Origin: Micromonospora sp. NBC_01796
Lineage (GTDB): Bacteria > Actinomycetota > Actinomycetes > Mycobacteriales > Micromonosporaceae
Length of the DNA stretch: 64,000 bases
Assembly (NCBI RefSeq): GCF_035917455.1
Contig: NZ_CP109078.1
Span: 744,001 to 808,000, forward strand
Reading direction: 5' to 3'
Under the pieces are notes generated by a model. It was given only the letters and a program-made list of their open reading frames with translations, was not told where the DNA came from and did no database searches. This document shows, piece by piece, positions 36,308 to 45,608 of the stretch. The position numbers and the translations under genes are program-made. Position 1 is the first letter of the stretch, and each line of letters starts with the position of its first letter.

Positions 36308-36462
36308 ACGACCCGCGGGCGTACGCATCTCCCACGCCCATGAACGTCAGGATCGACGGCGAGCACTACAAGGGGCGTATCTCGCCGTTGATCAAGCAGG
36401 CGCTGCGTGACTGGCAAACCGCCCAAGCGAAGACGCGGTACACCGATGCCGCCAACTCCTAA
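36304..36462 (+). CDS. 52-aa hypothetical protein
   Basis: Starts at ATG 36304 within the ATGA of the preceding stop. Basic, with a helix ISPLIKQALRDWQTAQAK. Translationally coupled on both sides. No family. Confidence 0.55.
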   Translation: MNDPRAYASPTPMNVRIDGEHYKGRISPLIKQALRDWQTAQAKTRYTDAANS

Positions 36463-36682
36463 GCCGGGGGACACCGTGATGGTTGGCGAAGAAGCCAGCG
36501 TCCAGTTTGCAGGCGACAACAAGATTATTTTCCGAGTGACGGCCGTCAGCGATGAGCTCACCTACGAGGGCTGGGGCTGGATTACCGGCTACGTCCTCGA
36601 CAGCAAGGGCGAGGCCAAAGACCGCCGCGAGATCTTCGTCGTGATCGACGGGCTGAAGTTCCCCCGTGGCCGGAAGTTATGA
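36446..36682 (+). CDS. Small beta-rich hypothetical protein, paralogue of 36047-36307
   Basis: 78 aa from ATG 36446, overlapping the previous gene by 17 bp. PKPGDTVMVGEEASVQFAGD, IIFRVTAVSDELTYEGWGW and ITGYVLDSKGEAKDRREIFV parallel the 86-aa neighbour (PKPGDALLISG...GDGQIFLRV...WLYGYEINSRGTASRKRQV). Duplication within the operon is likely. Confidence 0.6.
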   Translation: MPPTPKPGDTVMVGEEASVQFAGDNKIIFRVTAVSDELTYEGWGWITGYVLDSKGEAKDRREIFVVIDGLKFPRGRKL

Positions 36683-36891
36683 GCGGCCTCGTCAAGGTGA
36701 CGGTCAACCTCACCCCGCGTGCCGTCGAAGCTCTCGACGCTGCCACCGCTCGTACCCGTGACACGAAGACCGACACGATCAACCGCGCCTTGCCGGTCTA
36801 CAACCTCGTGCTCGAACTGTTGGAGCGCGGCGGCGGGTGCATCACCCTCGTGCAGCCTGACGGCTCCGTAGACCGGATCCACGTTGTCTAG
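36679..36891 (+). CDS. Small ribbon-helix-helix-like protein
   Basis: 70 aa, ATGA overlap with the previous gene. VKVTVNLTPRAVEALDAATA followed by DTKTDTINRALPVYNLVLEL follows the strand-helix-helix plan of RHH DNA-binding proteins. Could regulate the element. Confidence 0.65.
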   Translation: MSGLVKVTVNLTPRAVEALDAATARTRDTKTDTINRALPVYNLVLELLERGGGCITLVQPDGSVDRIHVV

Positions 36892-37180
36892 GGGCTGGGC
36901 TGTTGACACGCCGGCGTGGTTGCTGTCGTGGGATGTCGAACGCCCACCAACCGACCCGCCTGCCGGATGCGTCAACACGGCAGGTTGGTTCGAGGGCTAC
37001 CGCACATACGCGGTTCACCAGCCCGACCGCCTGGGCCACTGCCGTGCCTGCTTCTACGTATGGCCGTGTCGGCAGTACGAAGACGCGGTGTGCGCGCTTG
37101 TCGAGGCATGCTGTGAGGGCCAGATGTTCATCCCTAGCACCGCAACGAAAGATGCGACATCGGACTATCACTGCCCATGA
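36884..37180 (+). CDS. Cysteine-rich hypothetical protein
   Basis: Up to 98 aa; the start (TTG 36884, overlapping the previous stop) is uncertain. The C-terminal half has HCRACFYVWPC and CALVEACC, a likely metal-binding cluster. End of the small-gene run; followed by the convergent cargo gene. Confidence 0.45.
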   Translation: MSRGWAVDTPAWLLSWDVERPPTDPPAGCVNTAGWFEGYRTYAVHQPDRLGHCRACFYVWPCRQYEDAVCALVEACCEGQMFIPSTATKDATSDYHCP

Positions 37181-37261
37181 CAAACGAGGAAGTCATCATT
37201 TGGCAGGCGTTGCGTCCGACTCACCTCTGGATAGTCGGGCCAGGCATAAAGCGTACCGGCG

Positions 37262-39136
37262 CTAACCCTCGGATGCCCTTGCTTCCAGAGATCGATAGGT
37301 GCAGGTCGCGACACCACCTCGATCTGATCCACCAATGGCCGTTCCGACCCCCAGGGAAATCTCCCCGTCCGACCGCTCACTCCGCATTGCTTCTCGATCG
37401 TTGATGAAATATATGAGTTTGTCGTCAGTACCGAACACTGCGAGTTTGGTCGAATTTGAGTAATCCCGATCAAGGCGAACAAGAGGAGATCGGTTTATAT
37501 CTAGCCGAACTTCACCTTCAATACTGGTGGGTGTCAACTGGATCGCATCTCGATGCTCACCCGACTTTGTGATCTCAAGGAGTTCGGGCCTATATGCCAG
37601 CAAATCAAACTTGTAACTCTTTGCCCTGAGTGCGTCAACCCCGAACATCGGATCGGGACGTTCAACAATCCTCAGGCGCTCGGCCCGGAGGTGAAGGAAC
37701 AAATTTTCATTGGCGACAGACGCTCGTAATCCGCAGGCCGTGAGGGAATCTCGATTTCTGCTATCAAAGACGACCTCAAAGTAAAACTCTCCGCTTCCTA
37801 CCTTGAAGCCTCCGTATTCAGTAAGCGCAACTCCGGCGGCGGAACGCGCAACGATTCTCAATGAATCCTGCCCGGCCTCGCACGTTCGGTTGCCCGGAGC
37901 ATTGCCTACCGACTCAGCCATGCAGTAATTCTCATCGAAACCATCGGCCACAAGTGGCCATGATGACGACTGAGCCAGGATGTCTCTTCGGTACTGACCA
38001 TCCATCCACTTGGCGCCGAATGTATGGCGGTCCCCATCCGGCATCGCAAGGATATGGGGCGTCTTTTTGTCGATCCTGTCTGCTTGGAACACGTAAGTCG
38101 CCGCGAGGACAAATGCCGTTATGTTAAACGCCTGAACAAAGAGAGATAGTGCTTTCCTGCCCGTAATCTCTTTTCGGCGCAACCGCCGCACGGCGAGGGC
38201 AAGCGCGCATCCTCCGACCACAATCAGAAACGCGACACCCGAATAATGCGCGAAGCTCAGTTTTAGTCGCAACGTCTCCATTGTTGTCGACGGGAAGGAT
38301 GCCGCAAGGACAAGGCAGAAGATATTGAGGGCGAAGACTGTACAAAAAAGGAGTGCCCGATGGGCAGTGCGATCACCGGTTTGTTCGAAGCGAACTTTCG
38401 CCACAGATACTCGGTGTCTAAGTCTCGACCAAATAAACCACAGGGGTCTCCCGTCGGCTCTCCGCTCTTCTCGCAATCCCCCATGGCCGGAAGAGTTAAC
38501 GACAGAAACACCTCCATGCCCCGCAATCTCAGGTGCCTGCCGAACAATTACTGCATCCTTCGGATCAGTCAATCCGAATCGCTTGCGTAGAGCGGTGATC
38601 TTTTCGTCATATTCGAGATACTCGTGAAGTGCGTCAAGCATGGCGGCCGCCAAAATTGGCTCCGGCTCACCGCCCTTCCAGCGAGACCTTCTGTATACGG
38701 TCCTCTCGCTTGGGGTATCGCGCAGCCATAAGCTCGCTCGAAGCTGTCGTCCAGAAACTGTATCGCCAAGCTTGATTGCATTCTCTGCAATATGGTCGCG
38801 GGAACGCACCTTGCCCAGGTACCTGGTCGTTGCGTCTTCACTCGGCACAAGTAGCTCAGCGAAGGCCGCCCTATTGAAAAGTACGGTGTCGCCCAGAGAG
38901 CCGCTCTCGAATGCATGAAGTGCTTCTATTCTCGTCGCGTCAGCGACGGACCGAAGTACATGCTCAAGGGCTCGAGGAAGAGTCGCATCGAGCGACGACC
39001 CCGCGCCATATAGGGACTCGCGCACCACATCGAGCAGCGCCGGGCATCGCTGCTCAAGCAATATCGGTGACAGCTTTTTCCCGATCAAGGCAACCAAGTC
39101 CGCGATCTGCTCACCACGAACCTCAGTAAGAGTCAT
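37262..39136 (-). CDS. Membrane protein with soluble N- and C-domains, cargo
   Basis: A 624-aa protein from ATG 39136 (ATG 39226 would add 30 residues). Residues 1-255 are soluble and mostly helical. Three transmembrane helices follow (about 261-280, 296-316, 330-350). The C-terminal ~270 residues are strand-rich (YGGFKVGSGEFYFEVVFDS, FLHLRAERLRIVE, KLAVFGTDDKLIYFINDR), resembling a laminin-G or concanavalin-like jelly roll outside the membrane. AT-richer than the flanking transfer genes and bounded by a divergent small gene, so it is probably recently gained cargo. Family not recognised. Confidence 0.65.
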   Translation of the reverse strand: MTLTEVRGEQIADLVALIGKKLSPILLEQRCPALLDVVRESLYGAGSSLDATLPRALEHVLRSVADATRIEALHAFESGSLGDTVLFNRAAFAELLVPSEDATTRYLGKVRSRDHIAENAIKLGDTVSGRQLRASLWLRDTPSERTVYRRSRWKGGEPEPILAAAMLDALHEYLEYDEKITALRKRFGLTDPKDAVIVRQAPEIAGHGGVSVVNSSGHGGLREERRADGRPLWFIWSRLRHRVSVAKVRFEQTGDRTAHRALLFCTVFALNIFCLVLAASFPSTTMETLRLKLSFAHYSGVAFLIVVGGCALALAVRRLRRKEITGRKALSLFVQAFNITAFVLAATYVFQADRIDKKTPHILAMPDGDRHTFGAKWMDGQYRRDILAQSSSWPLVADGFDENYCMAESVGNAPGNRTCEAGQDSLRIVARSAAGVALTEYGGFKVGSGEFYFEVVFDSRNRDSLTACGLRASVANENLFLHLRAERLRIVERPDPMFGVDALRAKSYKFDLLAYRPELLEITKSGEHRDAIQLTPTSIEGEVRLDINRSPLVRLDRDYSNSTKLAVFGTDDKLIYFINDREAMRSERSDGEISLGVGTAIGGSDRGGVATCTYRSLEARASEG

Positions 39137-39275
39137 CCCGAGTACCCCCAAACGAATCCGCCCAGAGATTACTTGATTACTGCGGGTTATTCCAATGAGC
39201 GTGTCCGATATTGACTTTTTATACATTTAGTCCATAATAGCCTCTGCAAGATCAAATTGCTGAGAGGGATTTGCA

Positions 39276-39608
39276 ATGAAGCACATAGAGTTCATTGGAG
39301 ATGGGTTCCTGGAGTTCATTGAAAGAAGCGGCCATGAGGAAGATACTTTTTCCAATATGGTCGAGTACTGGGCGGAGTACGGCAATGCGGTTGAACTCAC
39401 CGGAGGCGACTTCGCTCTGTGGATGCAGTCGATCATCTACCTGAGAGAAAGCCCCAAAGTCGCGCAACAGCTTCAGCGAAACGACCTGAAGTTTTCCTTC
39501 GAAGAAGGCGTGCCCGACTGCCTCAACCCACTCATCTGGAACTACTACGTCTCACAACAAGGCCGCACTGGCGACCGAGGCGCCGAACGCTCGCAAGATG
39601 GATCTTGA
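39276..39608 (+). CDS. Small acidic hypothetical protein, cargo
   Basis: 110 aa; ATG 39276 with GAGAGGG upstream. Acidic and helical (FIGDGFLEFIERSGHEED, MVEYWAEYGNAVEL). Divergent from the 624-aa membrane protein across about 140 bp, and AT-rich like it. Could be its partner or an immunity protein; nothing in the sequence decides. Confidence 0.55.
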   Translation: MKHIEFIGDGFLEFIERSGHEEDTFSNMVEYWAEYGNAVELTGGDFALWMQSIIYLRESPKVAQQLQRNDLKFSFEEGVPDCLNPLIWNYYVSQQGRTGDRGAERSQDGS

Positions 39609-39805
39609 CCACTCGCCCACCCCAACCGGGGTGGGCTCGTCATTTTGTGCGCTTGTCCAAGTACTGTCCAAACCTTGTCCAGGCCCTGCTCAGGGGCTAT
39701 ACGGCTGGACAATGTTCAGCCAAGGCTTTTCTTCTCTTGCGTGGAGCGAGGACTGGTTCCTAGTTTCGTACTGAGCACATCCCAAGCACGATTGGAAGGA
39801 GCCAC

Positions 39806-40108
39806 ATGTCCAACCACATCCGCCGAGATGTGTCCTCGGCTGTTGCCAGACGGCGTACGTCGCCGGCTACAACACGGGCAGTCGGTAGGGCTGTCGAACA
39901 GGTTGCAGGTAACGCAGTTGTTCACGCGGCCGAGGTCGAGGCCGGTGCTTACGTGGCCCACGTCGGCATGCGCTACGCCGAGTCCCTGACGCACCAGGAG
40001 TTGCGGGCGGCCGAGATGTATCCGGAGCGGGCGTACAGGTTCAAGGCCATCGCGGACAGCTTCACAGCGCTGGTCGTCAACGAGCTGCAGGAGATGGGCT
40101 ACGAATGA
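39806..40108 (+). CDS. Hypothetical protein of the transfer region
   Basis: 100 aa; ATG 39806 with GGAAGGAG. Helical and basic at the N-terminus, with a GAYVAHVGMRYAESLTHQEL stretch. Starts a run of small genes (overlapping ATGA with the next) that leads to the coupling ATPase. Confidence 0.65.
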   Translation: MSNHIRRDVSSAVARRRTSPATTRAVGRAVEQVAGNAVVHAAEVEAGAYVAHVGMRYAESLTHQELRAAEMYPERAYRFKAIADSFTALVVNELQEMGYE

Positions 40109-40410
40109 GGAGCATCGTGGAGGTGGTGGTGGCGTACGCGTTCGTCGGTGTGCTGGTCGGGTTCGGTGCGCTGTTGTACTGGCTCATCGCTGACCGCCCG
40201 ACGGAACGGGAGCGAGCGCTTGAGGCGAAGATCGACGCCTTGACGCGCGCGAACCGCTTGGGCGCGTCGTACTTCAACGCCCAGGCCGAGATGCGTGAGG
40301 AAATGGCGCGCTCAGGTAGGGCCTCGGTGCGCTCAGCCTCGGTCGGGTCGGCTTCGGTTGGCCGGGCGCGGGTTGGAAGCGCGGACTTCATCGAGGGCGA
40401 GTGGCGCTGA
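40105..40410 (+). CDS. Single-helix membrane protein with short repeats
   Basis: 101 aa. N-terminal transmembrane helix (VVVAYAFVGVLVGFGALLYWL), then a coiled-coil segment (RERALEAKIDALTRANRL) and a Ser/Val/Gly repeat tail (SVRSASVGSASVGRARVG). Topology and position suggest a transfer-apparatus accessory. Confidence 0.6.
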   Translation: MRSIVEVVVAYAFVGVLVGFGALLYWLIADRPTERERALEAKIDALTRANRLGASYFNAQAEMREEMARSGRASVRSASVGSASVGRARVGSADFIEGEWR

Positions 40411-40586
40411 GCCGGGAGCAAGGCTCGAGCTGGCGTGCGAGGCTGCTCGGTTCGGTACTCATCCTGCTCGGCACGGCACTGGCTGCTCGCGTTGTGTGGG
40501 AGTTGCTTCGCCCATTGCTCGCAGCGTTGGTCGTCATGCTCGTTTTGTTGTTCATCTACTGGCTGGTCTTCGCCCGGCGGCGGTAA
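40401..40586 (+). CDS. Small membrane protein
   Basis: 61 aa; GTG 40401 overlaps the previous gene by 10 bp. Two hydrophobic segments (LLGSVLILLGTALAARVVW and LLAALVVMLVLLFIYWLVF) and a basic tail. Confidence 0.6.
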   Translation: MALSREQGSSWRARLLGSVLILLGTALAARVVWELLRPLLAALVVMLVLLFIYWLVFARRR

Positions 40587-40668
40587 CGCGCCATCAGTTT
40601 CGTCGTGAGCCGCATAGGTGGATTCGCGGGCTTCGTATTACACCCAGGAAGGGAGTCACAGTGCCTCT

Positions 40669-40812
40669 ATGCCCAGAAATGGCCGTAAAGAAATCATCGG
40701 CAAGCGTGAGGACATCGCTCGGCGACTGCGAGAGGAAGCGCTCCGCGAACTGAGGAACGAGCTTCGGCACGAGTGGCGGGAGAGAATCCGCAAGCTGCAG
40801 CGCGATAAGTAG
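40669..40812 (+). CDS. 47-aa charged helical protein
   Basis: From ATG 40669. Almost entirely Arg/Glu/Lys-rich helix (REDIARRLREEALRELRNEL). AGGAAGGGAG lies upstream but the spacing is long, so an upstream start is possible. Confidence 0.45.
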   Translation: MPRNGRKEIIGKREDIARRLREEALRELRNELRHEWRERIRKLQRDK

Positions 40813-41184
40813 GAAGATGACGGCCGTGTCCAAACCGCCTTCGGCGTTGGCCGTGGCTTGGATGCGGCCGTCATTCCCCTGCACAAGTTTTGGCATGCTC
40901 CTCGTGGTCAGGAGCTGCCGGTCGGTGATGCGGAAATTACTTAACTATCTTGACCAAATCTGGTGATTCCCGCATATATGAGAGCGGGCGGGAACTGGGC
41001 TGCCGGGCAGTATCGGGTCAATCGGACGACATGATGACTGCCCTGCAGCAAGTGAGCCGGAGTAACCGGTCATTGGCTATTTAATCAGACTATGGCTGCG
41101 CGGATCAATGCGTACGTCCTGTTCGTGATGCCCAATGACCTCCACGGCTTCGGTCCGCCTCCCTAATTGGAAGGAGGAAAAGCA
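40813..41184. other. Gene-free stretch before the transfer operon
   Basis: About 370 bp. ATGACGGCCG (40817-40826) pairs with CGGCCGTCAT (40865-40874), a possible terminator for the small-gene run. The rest, with an AT-rich patch near 41070-41095, should carry the promoter for the operon starting at 41185; an origin of transfer could also lie here. Confidence 0.4.
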
Positions 41185-41358
41185 GTGAGTGATATCAACA
41201 ACAGGCCGGTCGCTGTGACCGGCTATGAGGAGAGGAGACACGTAGCGATCAGGAAGCTTGCGCGGGTCTGTATCGAGCTGGCGCGGTTGCGGCAGCGCAA
41301 GCGGTCGCCCGACGAGAAGCCCGGAAAGCCGGAGCCCAGGATGGAGGGCTCGGCATGA
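41185..41358 (+). CDS. Small basic protein before the coupling ATPase
   Basis: 57 aa; GTG 41185 with AAGGAGG upstream. Arg/Lys-rich helix (RHVAIRKLARVCIELARLRQ) and a Pro-rich tail. Overlaps the next start by ATGA, so coupled to it. Confidence 0.55.
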   Translation: MSDINNRPVAVTGYEERRHVAIRKLARVCIELARLRQRKRSPDEKPGKPEPRMEGSA

Positions 41359-43550
41359 GTCGGCTGACCTGGTTTTCGCTAAGCCTGCCCCGCGACATGG
41401 AACTGCCGGACGTCACGGCGGTGCTGCGCCCACTGGCCGCCCGGCCGCGTATCGGCATCACCGGCGCGGTGGCGCTGGCCGTCATCGAGGTCTGGAGCAT
41501 CGGCGGACGGGTGTCGTGGCGTCTGGGGCTGGACTTTCGGATAGCGCAGAGCCTTTCGCAGCAGATGGCGGCCCACCTGCCCCGGCTCGGAATGCGCCAG
41601 GAGCACGAGACAGAACGGCCGGCGCTTTCGATGGCCGCCGAGGTGCGGATGCACGGCTTGGCAAGTCCTCTCCGGCTGGAGACCGCCGGGGCGGTGGCGT
41701 CGGGGATGCTCGCCGTTCTTGGTGGCCTGGCCGCCTCGGAGACCGGTGTCGTGCAGTGGCTCATCGGGCCCGGCCGCACTCGACCGTACCCACCGGCCCC
41801 ACTCGATTTCGCAGAGGTCCTCGGGCTGCACGCGGCGCAGTCGCCCGATGGAACGGCCCTCAGATTGTGGCGACAGAAGGTCACGGAACCCCTGTTCGGG
41901 TGCCGGGGCAGAATCGCGGCGGATGGTCCGACGCGGACCCGCGCCGCCGCCATTGTGCGGAGCTTGGGCAATGCCCTTGCCCTCGCCGACACCGCCCACG
42001 CCGGACTCCGCAGGGGCCGGGCCAGCGCCCGGTACGCCCGCAGGGTCACCAACGCCGGCCGTACCCCGCTGACCTGGAGTTGCCTTCTCTCGGCGGCCGA
42101 GCTGGCGACGGTGATCGGCTGGCCGCTCAAGGAGACACCGAGCGAGGAGCTGGCGCTTACCGGCGGGCACATCAACGAGGCGCCGCAGCGACTTCTCGTC
42201 GAGGACGGCAAGGAAGCAGGCGAGCCACGGCGAGTGCTCGGAGAAAGTTTGCACGCGGCCCAGCGCGGCCAGCTGGTGACCATGCCGGTCAACACGGCTC
42301 TGCACCACGTGCAGGTCGCTGGACCGACCGGATCAGGCAAGTCAACGCTGTTGGCCTCGATGATCCTCGCTGACATCGCGGCTGGCCGGTCGGTGCTGGT
42401 GGTCGAGCCGCGCGGCGACCTGGTGAACGACGTGCTGGCGCGTGTGCTGCACGACCGGCGTGATCGGGTAGTGGTCATCGATCCGGCGAGCAGCGATCGT
42501 GCTGTTGGCGTGAACGTCCTGGCGGGCGACCGGGCGGATGCCGAACGCCAGGCCGACGAAGTGGTACATCTGCTTGCCGAACTGCACGGCGGGAACCTCG
42601 GCCCTCGTAGTACGGATGTACTGCTCCACGCGCTCATCACCGCCGCCCGACTGCCGGACGGCACCTTGTGCGACGTGCCCGCCCTACTGGCCAATCCGGC
42701 GTTTCGCCGCCAGGCGCTCGCACAGGTCACCGATCCTCTGGTGCTTGGCCCTTGGTGGGCTGGATTCGAGGCGCTGTCGGAGCCCGAGCGTGGCCGCTAC
42801 ATCGCCCCGCTCCTGAACAAGCTCCGCCCGATCATCAGCAGGTCTCATCTGCGCCGGATGTTCAGCCAGTCCGCACCGAAGTTCGGTATGGACGAGCTGT
42901 TCACCACGCCCGGCACGGTGGCCCTGGTGAACCTCAGCCGCGGGCTCATCGGCACACCGGCCGCGAACATGCTGGGAGCCTTGATACTCAGTCAGACATG
43001 GACGGCGATCCAGCGGCGGGCCTCACTCCCGCCGGAGAAGCGGCAACCGGTCTCCGTCGTCGTGGATGAGTTTCAGGACTTTCTTCGTCTTCCGGGTGGC
43101 GTTGACTTCGGCGATGCCTTGGCGCAGTCCCGGGGCCTGGGTGTGTCGTGGACGCTGGCTCACCAGCACTTGGACCAGCTCAGCTCCACTCAGCAGGCCG
43201 GGGTGCTGGCCAATGCCCGCTCACGGATCGTCTTCCGCCCCTCGCCCGGGGACGCCAAGCCGCTGGCTGCTGCCCTGGGCGGCGAGGTGACGGCCGACGA
43301 CCTACTCAGCCTGCGGGCGTACCAGGCCTGCGTAGCGCTGCACCTCGACGGGCAGCCGACTCGCCCCTTCTCGATCACCACCCGGCCGCTGCCGTCCTGG
43401 ACCAGCGACCCGGCCAAGCTCCGCCAGGCCAGCGCCTACCGCTTCGGGGTCGACGGCGAGGAACTCGACAAAGCCCTGACCGAACGCCGGCAGGGCGCCC
43501 ACGGCAGCACCGACGCCCCGGTCGGCTTCAAGCGGAGGGCAGCGAAATGA
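41355..43550 (+). CDS. Conjugative coupling ATPase, TraD/TraG-like
   Basis: A 731-aa protein. An N-terminal ~300-residue region leads to the RecA-like motor with Walker A VAGPTGSGKSTLLAS (about 322-330) and Walker B VSVVVDEFQDFL (about 566-577), with the TraM-recognition-type segment between and after (LAQSRGLGVSWTLAHQHLDQ). Such type IV coupling proteins pump DNA through the conjugation channel. No membrane helices stand out at the N-terminus, unlike classical VirD4. It forms one operon with the small gene before and the next two genes (ATGA and GTGA overlaps). Confidence 0.88.
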   Translation: MSRLTWFSLSLPRDMELPDVTAVLRPLAARPRIGITGAVALAVIEVWSIGGRVSWRLGLDFRIAQSLSQQMAAHLPRLGMRQEHETERPALSMAAEVRMHGLASPLRLETAGAVASGMLAVLGGLAASETGVVQWLIGPGRTRPYPPAPLDFAEVLGLHAAQSPDGTALRLWRQKVTEPLFGCRGRIAADGPTRTRAAAIVRSLGNALALADTAHAGLRRGRASARYARRVTNAGRTPLTWSCLLSAAELATVIGWPLKETPSEELALTGGHINEAPQRLLVEDGKEAGEPRRVLGESLHAAQRGQLVTMPVNTALHHVQVAGPTGSGKSTLLASMILADIAAGRSVLVVEPRGDLVNDVLARVLHDRRDRVVVIDPASSDRAVGVNVLAGDRADAERQADEVVHLLAELHGGNLGPRSTDVLLHALITAARLPDGTLCDVPALLANPAFRRQALAQVTDPLVLGPWWAGFEALSEPERGRYIAPLLNKLRPIISRSHLRRMFSQSAPKFGMDELFTTPGTVALVNLSRGLIGTPAANMLGALILSQTWTAIQRRASLPPEKRQPVSVVVDEFQDFLRLPGGVDFGDALAQSRGLGVSWTLAHQHLDQLSSTQQAGVLANARSRIVFRPSPGDAKPLAAALGGEVTADDLLSLRAYQACVALHLDGQPTRPFSITTRPLPSWTSDPAKLRQASAYRFGVDGEELDKALTERRQGAHGSTDAPVGFKRRAAK

Positions 43551-44482
43551 CCATGCCTTCAGACGCACTGCCCCCTACCGGCCGCCTTGCCTCTCGCGTC
43601 GTGCCAGCCATGCCTCTGACGTGCGAAAATGGTGTCGTCGCACCAACGACTGTCGAGCCGTTACCGGCTCGACCCCGAAGTCCACGGGCACGGCTGCTGA
43701 GGGAGCGGCTCAGCGACCGCGACCTGGCCGTACTGCAATCGCTGGCCATGCTCCGCCTACTGAACGGCGACCAGGTGCAGCGGCTGCACGTCGCCGAAGG
43801 CTCGCCCGCTACCAAGGCACGACGGGCACGCACGCTCCTGCAGCGCTTGGCCGAACTCAAGCTGGTCGTCCGGCTCGGGCGACGGGTCGGCGGCGTGCGG
43901 GCGGGCAGCGCCGGGTACGTCTACGGACTGAGCGGCCACGGGCAGGCGGTGCTTGCCACCGATGGCCCCATGGGCGGCCGCCGTCGGCGGGTATGGGAGA
44001 CAAGTCCCAGCTTCGTAGGTCACATCCTCGACAACAGTGAGGTGTACGTCCGGCTGGTGGAGGCCGAGCGCGACGGACTACTGGAGATGCTCGACTTTCA
44101 GGCCGAACCCGCAGCTTGGCGGCACTTTCCCGGCCCAAGCGGACAGAGAGTCATCCTCAAGCCCGATGCCTTCGTGCGATTGGGTGTGGGCGAGGTCGAG
44201 TCCAGCGCCTTCCTCGAGGTCGACCGCGGCACCGAAAGCGTGCCGACACTCCTCCGCAAGTGCCGTACCTACGCGGGCTACTGGCACAGTGGCATCGAGC
44301 AGGCCGCGCACAGCGTCTTCCCCCGCGTGCTGTGGCTGGCAAGCGGCGCACGCAGCATGGAGCGCATCACCAAGGCACTCATCCAGATGCCCCGCGAGGC
44401 GCAGCACCTGTTCCATATGACGTTTCTGGACAGTGCGGTACCAATCCTCACCGCAACGGCCCTGGGAGGCCGTAGTGCGTGA
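43547..44482 (+). CDS. Replication-relaxation family protein
   Basis: A 311-aa protein, ATGA-coupled to the ATPase gene. Winged-helix N-terminus (LSDRDLAVLQSLAMLRLLNG, then AEGSPATKARRARTLLQRL) and a PD-(D/E)xK-like core (VILKPDAFVRLGVGEVESS, AFLEVDRGTESVPTLLRKC) match PF13814. Members take part in plasmid relaxation or replication in actinobacterial conjugative elements, probably nicking DNA at the origin. Confidence 0.87.
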   Translation: MTMPSDALPPTGRLASRVVPAMPLTCENGVVAPTTVEPLPARPRSPRARLLRERLSDRDLAVLQSLAMLRLLNGDQVQRLHVAEGSPATKARRARTLLQRLAELKLVVRLGRRVGGVRAGSAGYVYGLSGHGQAVLATDGPMGGRRRRVWETSPSFVGHILDNSEVYVRLVEAERDGLLEMLDFQAEPAAWRHFPGPSGQRVILKPDAFVRLGVGEVESSAFLEVDRGTESVPTLLRKCRTYAGYWHSGIEQAAHSVFPRVLWLASGARSMERITKALIQMPREAQHLFHMTFLDSAVPILTATALGGRSA

Positions 44483-45504
44483 GCGGGCCCGGACGAACCC
44501 GACTTCCCCTCGGGCAGATCGTCATCGGGGACGCGCGCCGGCGGCTGGCCGAGTTGCCGGACGGGAGTATCGACACGTGCATCACCAGCCCGCCCTACTG
44601 GAACCTCCGGGACTACGGCCACCCTGAGCAGCTTGGTCTTGAGCCAGACGTCGACGCCTGGGTACGCAACCTGCTCAGCATCTGCCGCGAGATCGCCAGA
44701 GTTCTCAGGCCCGGCGGCTCACTCTGGCTGAACGTTGCAGACTCGTACTCGATCCACCACCGCCAGGGCGCGCCGAAGAAGGGCCTGCTACTTGCCCCGC
44801 AGCGGCTCGCCCTGGCCTTACTGGGCGACGGCTGGCTCGTCCGCAATCAGGTGATCTGGAGCAAGACCAACCCGATGCCGTCCAGCGTGGGCGACCGGCT
44901 GAGCTGTACCTACGAGGTGATGTTCCTGCTGGTGCGATCGCCACACTACTTCTTCGACCTTGACGCGATCCGGCAGCCGCTCACCACCACGGCGAAGACG
45001 CGCCCGAACGCTGCGGTCTACCGCTACCTGCCCGACGACGCCATCCCGCCCGACGTCGGATTCGACGACGACCAAGGGCTCAACCGGCTCAAGGCCGAAG
45101 GACGGGCCGGGCACCCGCTCGGTAAGAACCCCGGCGACGTATGGTCGCTGCCGACAGCGGGATACCGGGGCGCGCACTTCGCCACCTTCCCGCTCGCCCT
45201 GGCCGAACGGCCGCTGCTGGCCACCTGCCCCGAAAAGGTCTGCGCAGCATGTGACACGCCGTGGACGCGGGAGCGGGTCGACCGAAGCCTTGCCACACCC
45301 GCTCTCGGGATCTTGCGGCCCGACTGTGAATGCAACACCGACAGCAGGCCCGGCGTGGTGCTCGACCCGTTCATGGGCGCGGGGACGGTCGCCATCGCAG
45401 CCGAGCAGTACGGACGGAGCTGGATCGGCATCGAGCTGAATCCCACCTTCGCCGCGCTGGCGCGGGAGCGGCTCGCCGCATGGCGGGAGCGACAGCACCC
45501 ATGA
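44479..45504 (+). CDS. DNA methyltransferase, beta-type, orphan
   Basis: A 341-aa protein, GTGA-coupled to the previous gene. Motif IV TSPPYWNLRDY (36-46) precedes motif I DPFMGAGTVAIAA (near 297), the beta-class order; SPPY is the form usual for N4-cytosine or N6-adenine enzymes. A four-Cys zinc module (CPEKVCAACDTPW ... CECN) is inserted before motif I. No restriction endonuclease gene is next to it, so it probably marks or protects the transferred DNA. Target sequence unknown. Confidence 0.9.
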   Translation: MSGPGRTRLPLGQIVIGDARRRLAELPDGSIDTCITSPPYWNLRDYGHPEQLGLEPDVDAWVRNLLSICREIARVLRPGGSLWLNVADSYSIHHRQGAPKKGLLLAPQRLALALLGDGWLVRNQVIWSKTNPMPSSVGDRLSCTYEVMFLLVRSPHYFFDLDAIRQPLTTTAKTRPNAAVYRYLPDDAIPPDVGFDDDQGLNRLKAEGRAGHPLGKNPGDVWSLPTAGYRGAHFATFPLALAERPLLATCPEKVCAACDTPWTRERVDRSLATPALGILRPDCECNTDSRPGVVLDPFMGAGTVAIAAEQYGRSWIGIELNPTFAALARERLAAWRERQHP

Positions 45505-45608
45505 CGGCGTGCCCGCGCCCCGCCGCACTCCCCGGTGCCGTGCGGCTGTTGTCGCCACCCCCACGAGGTGGCCAGCCGCACCAACACCGAGGAGGGGAGT
45601 TCCGAAAG

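Noticed and set aside
39806-40812. Prophage structural genes
   Set aside because: The small proteins here are membrane or helical pieces coupled to a conjugation ATPase; no capsid, portal or tail signatures.
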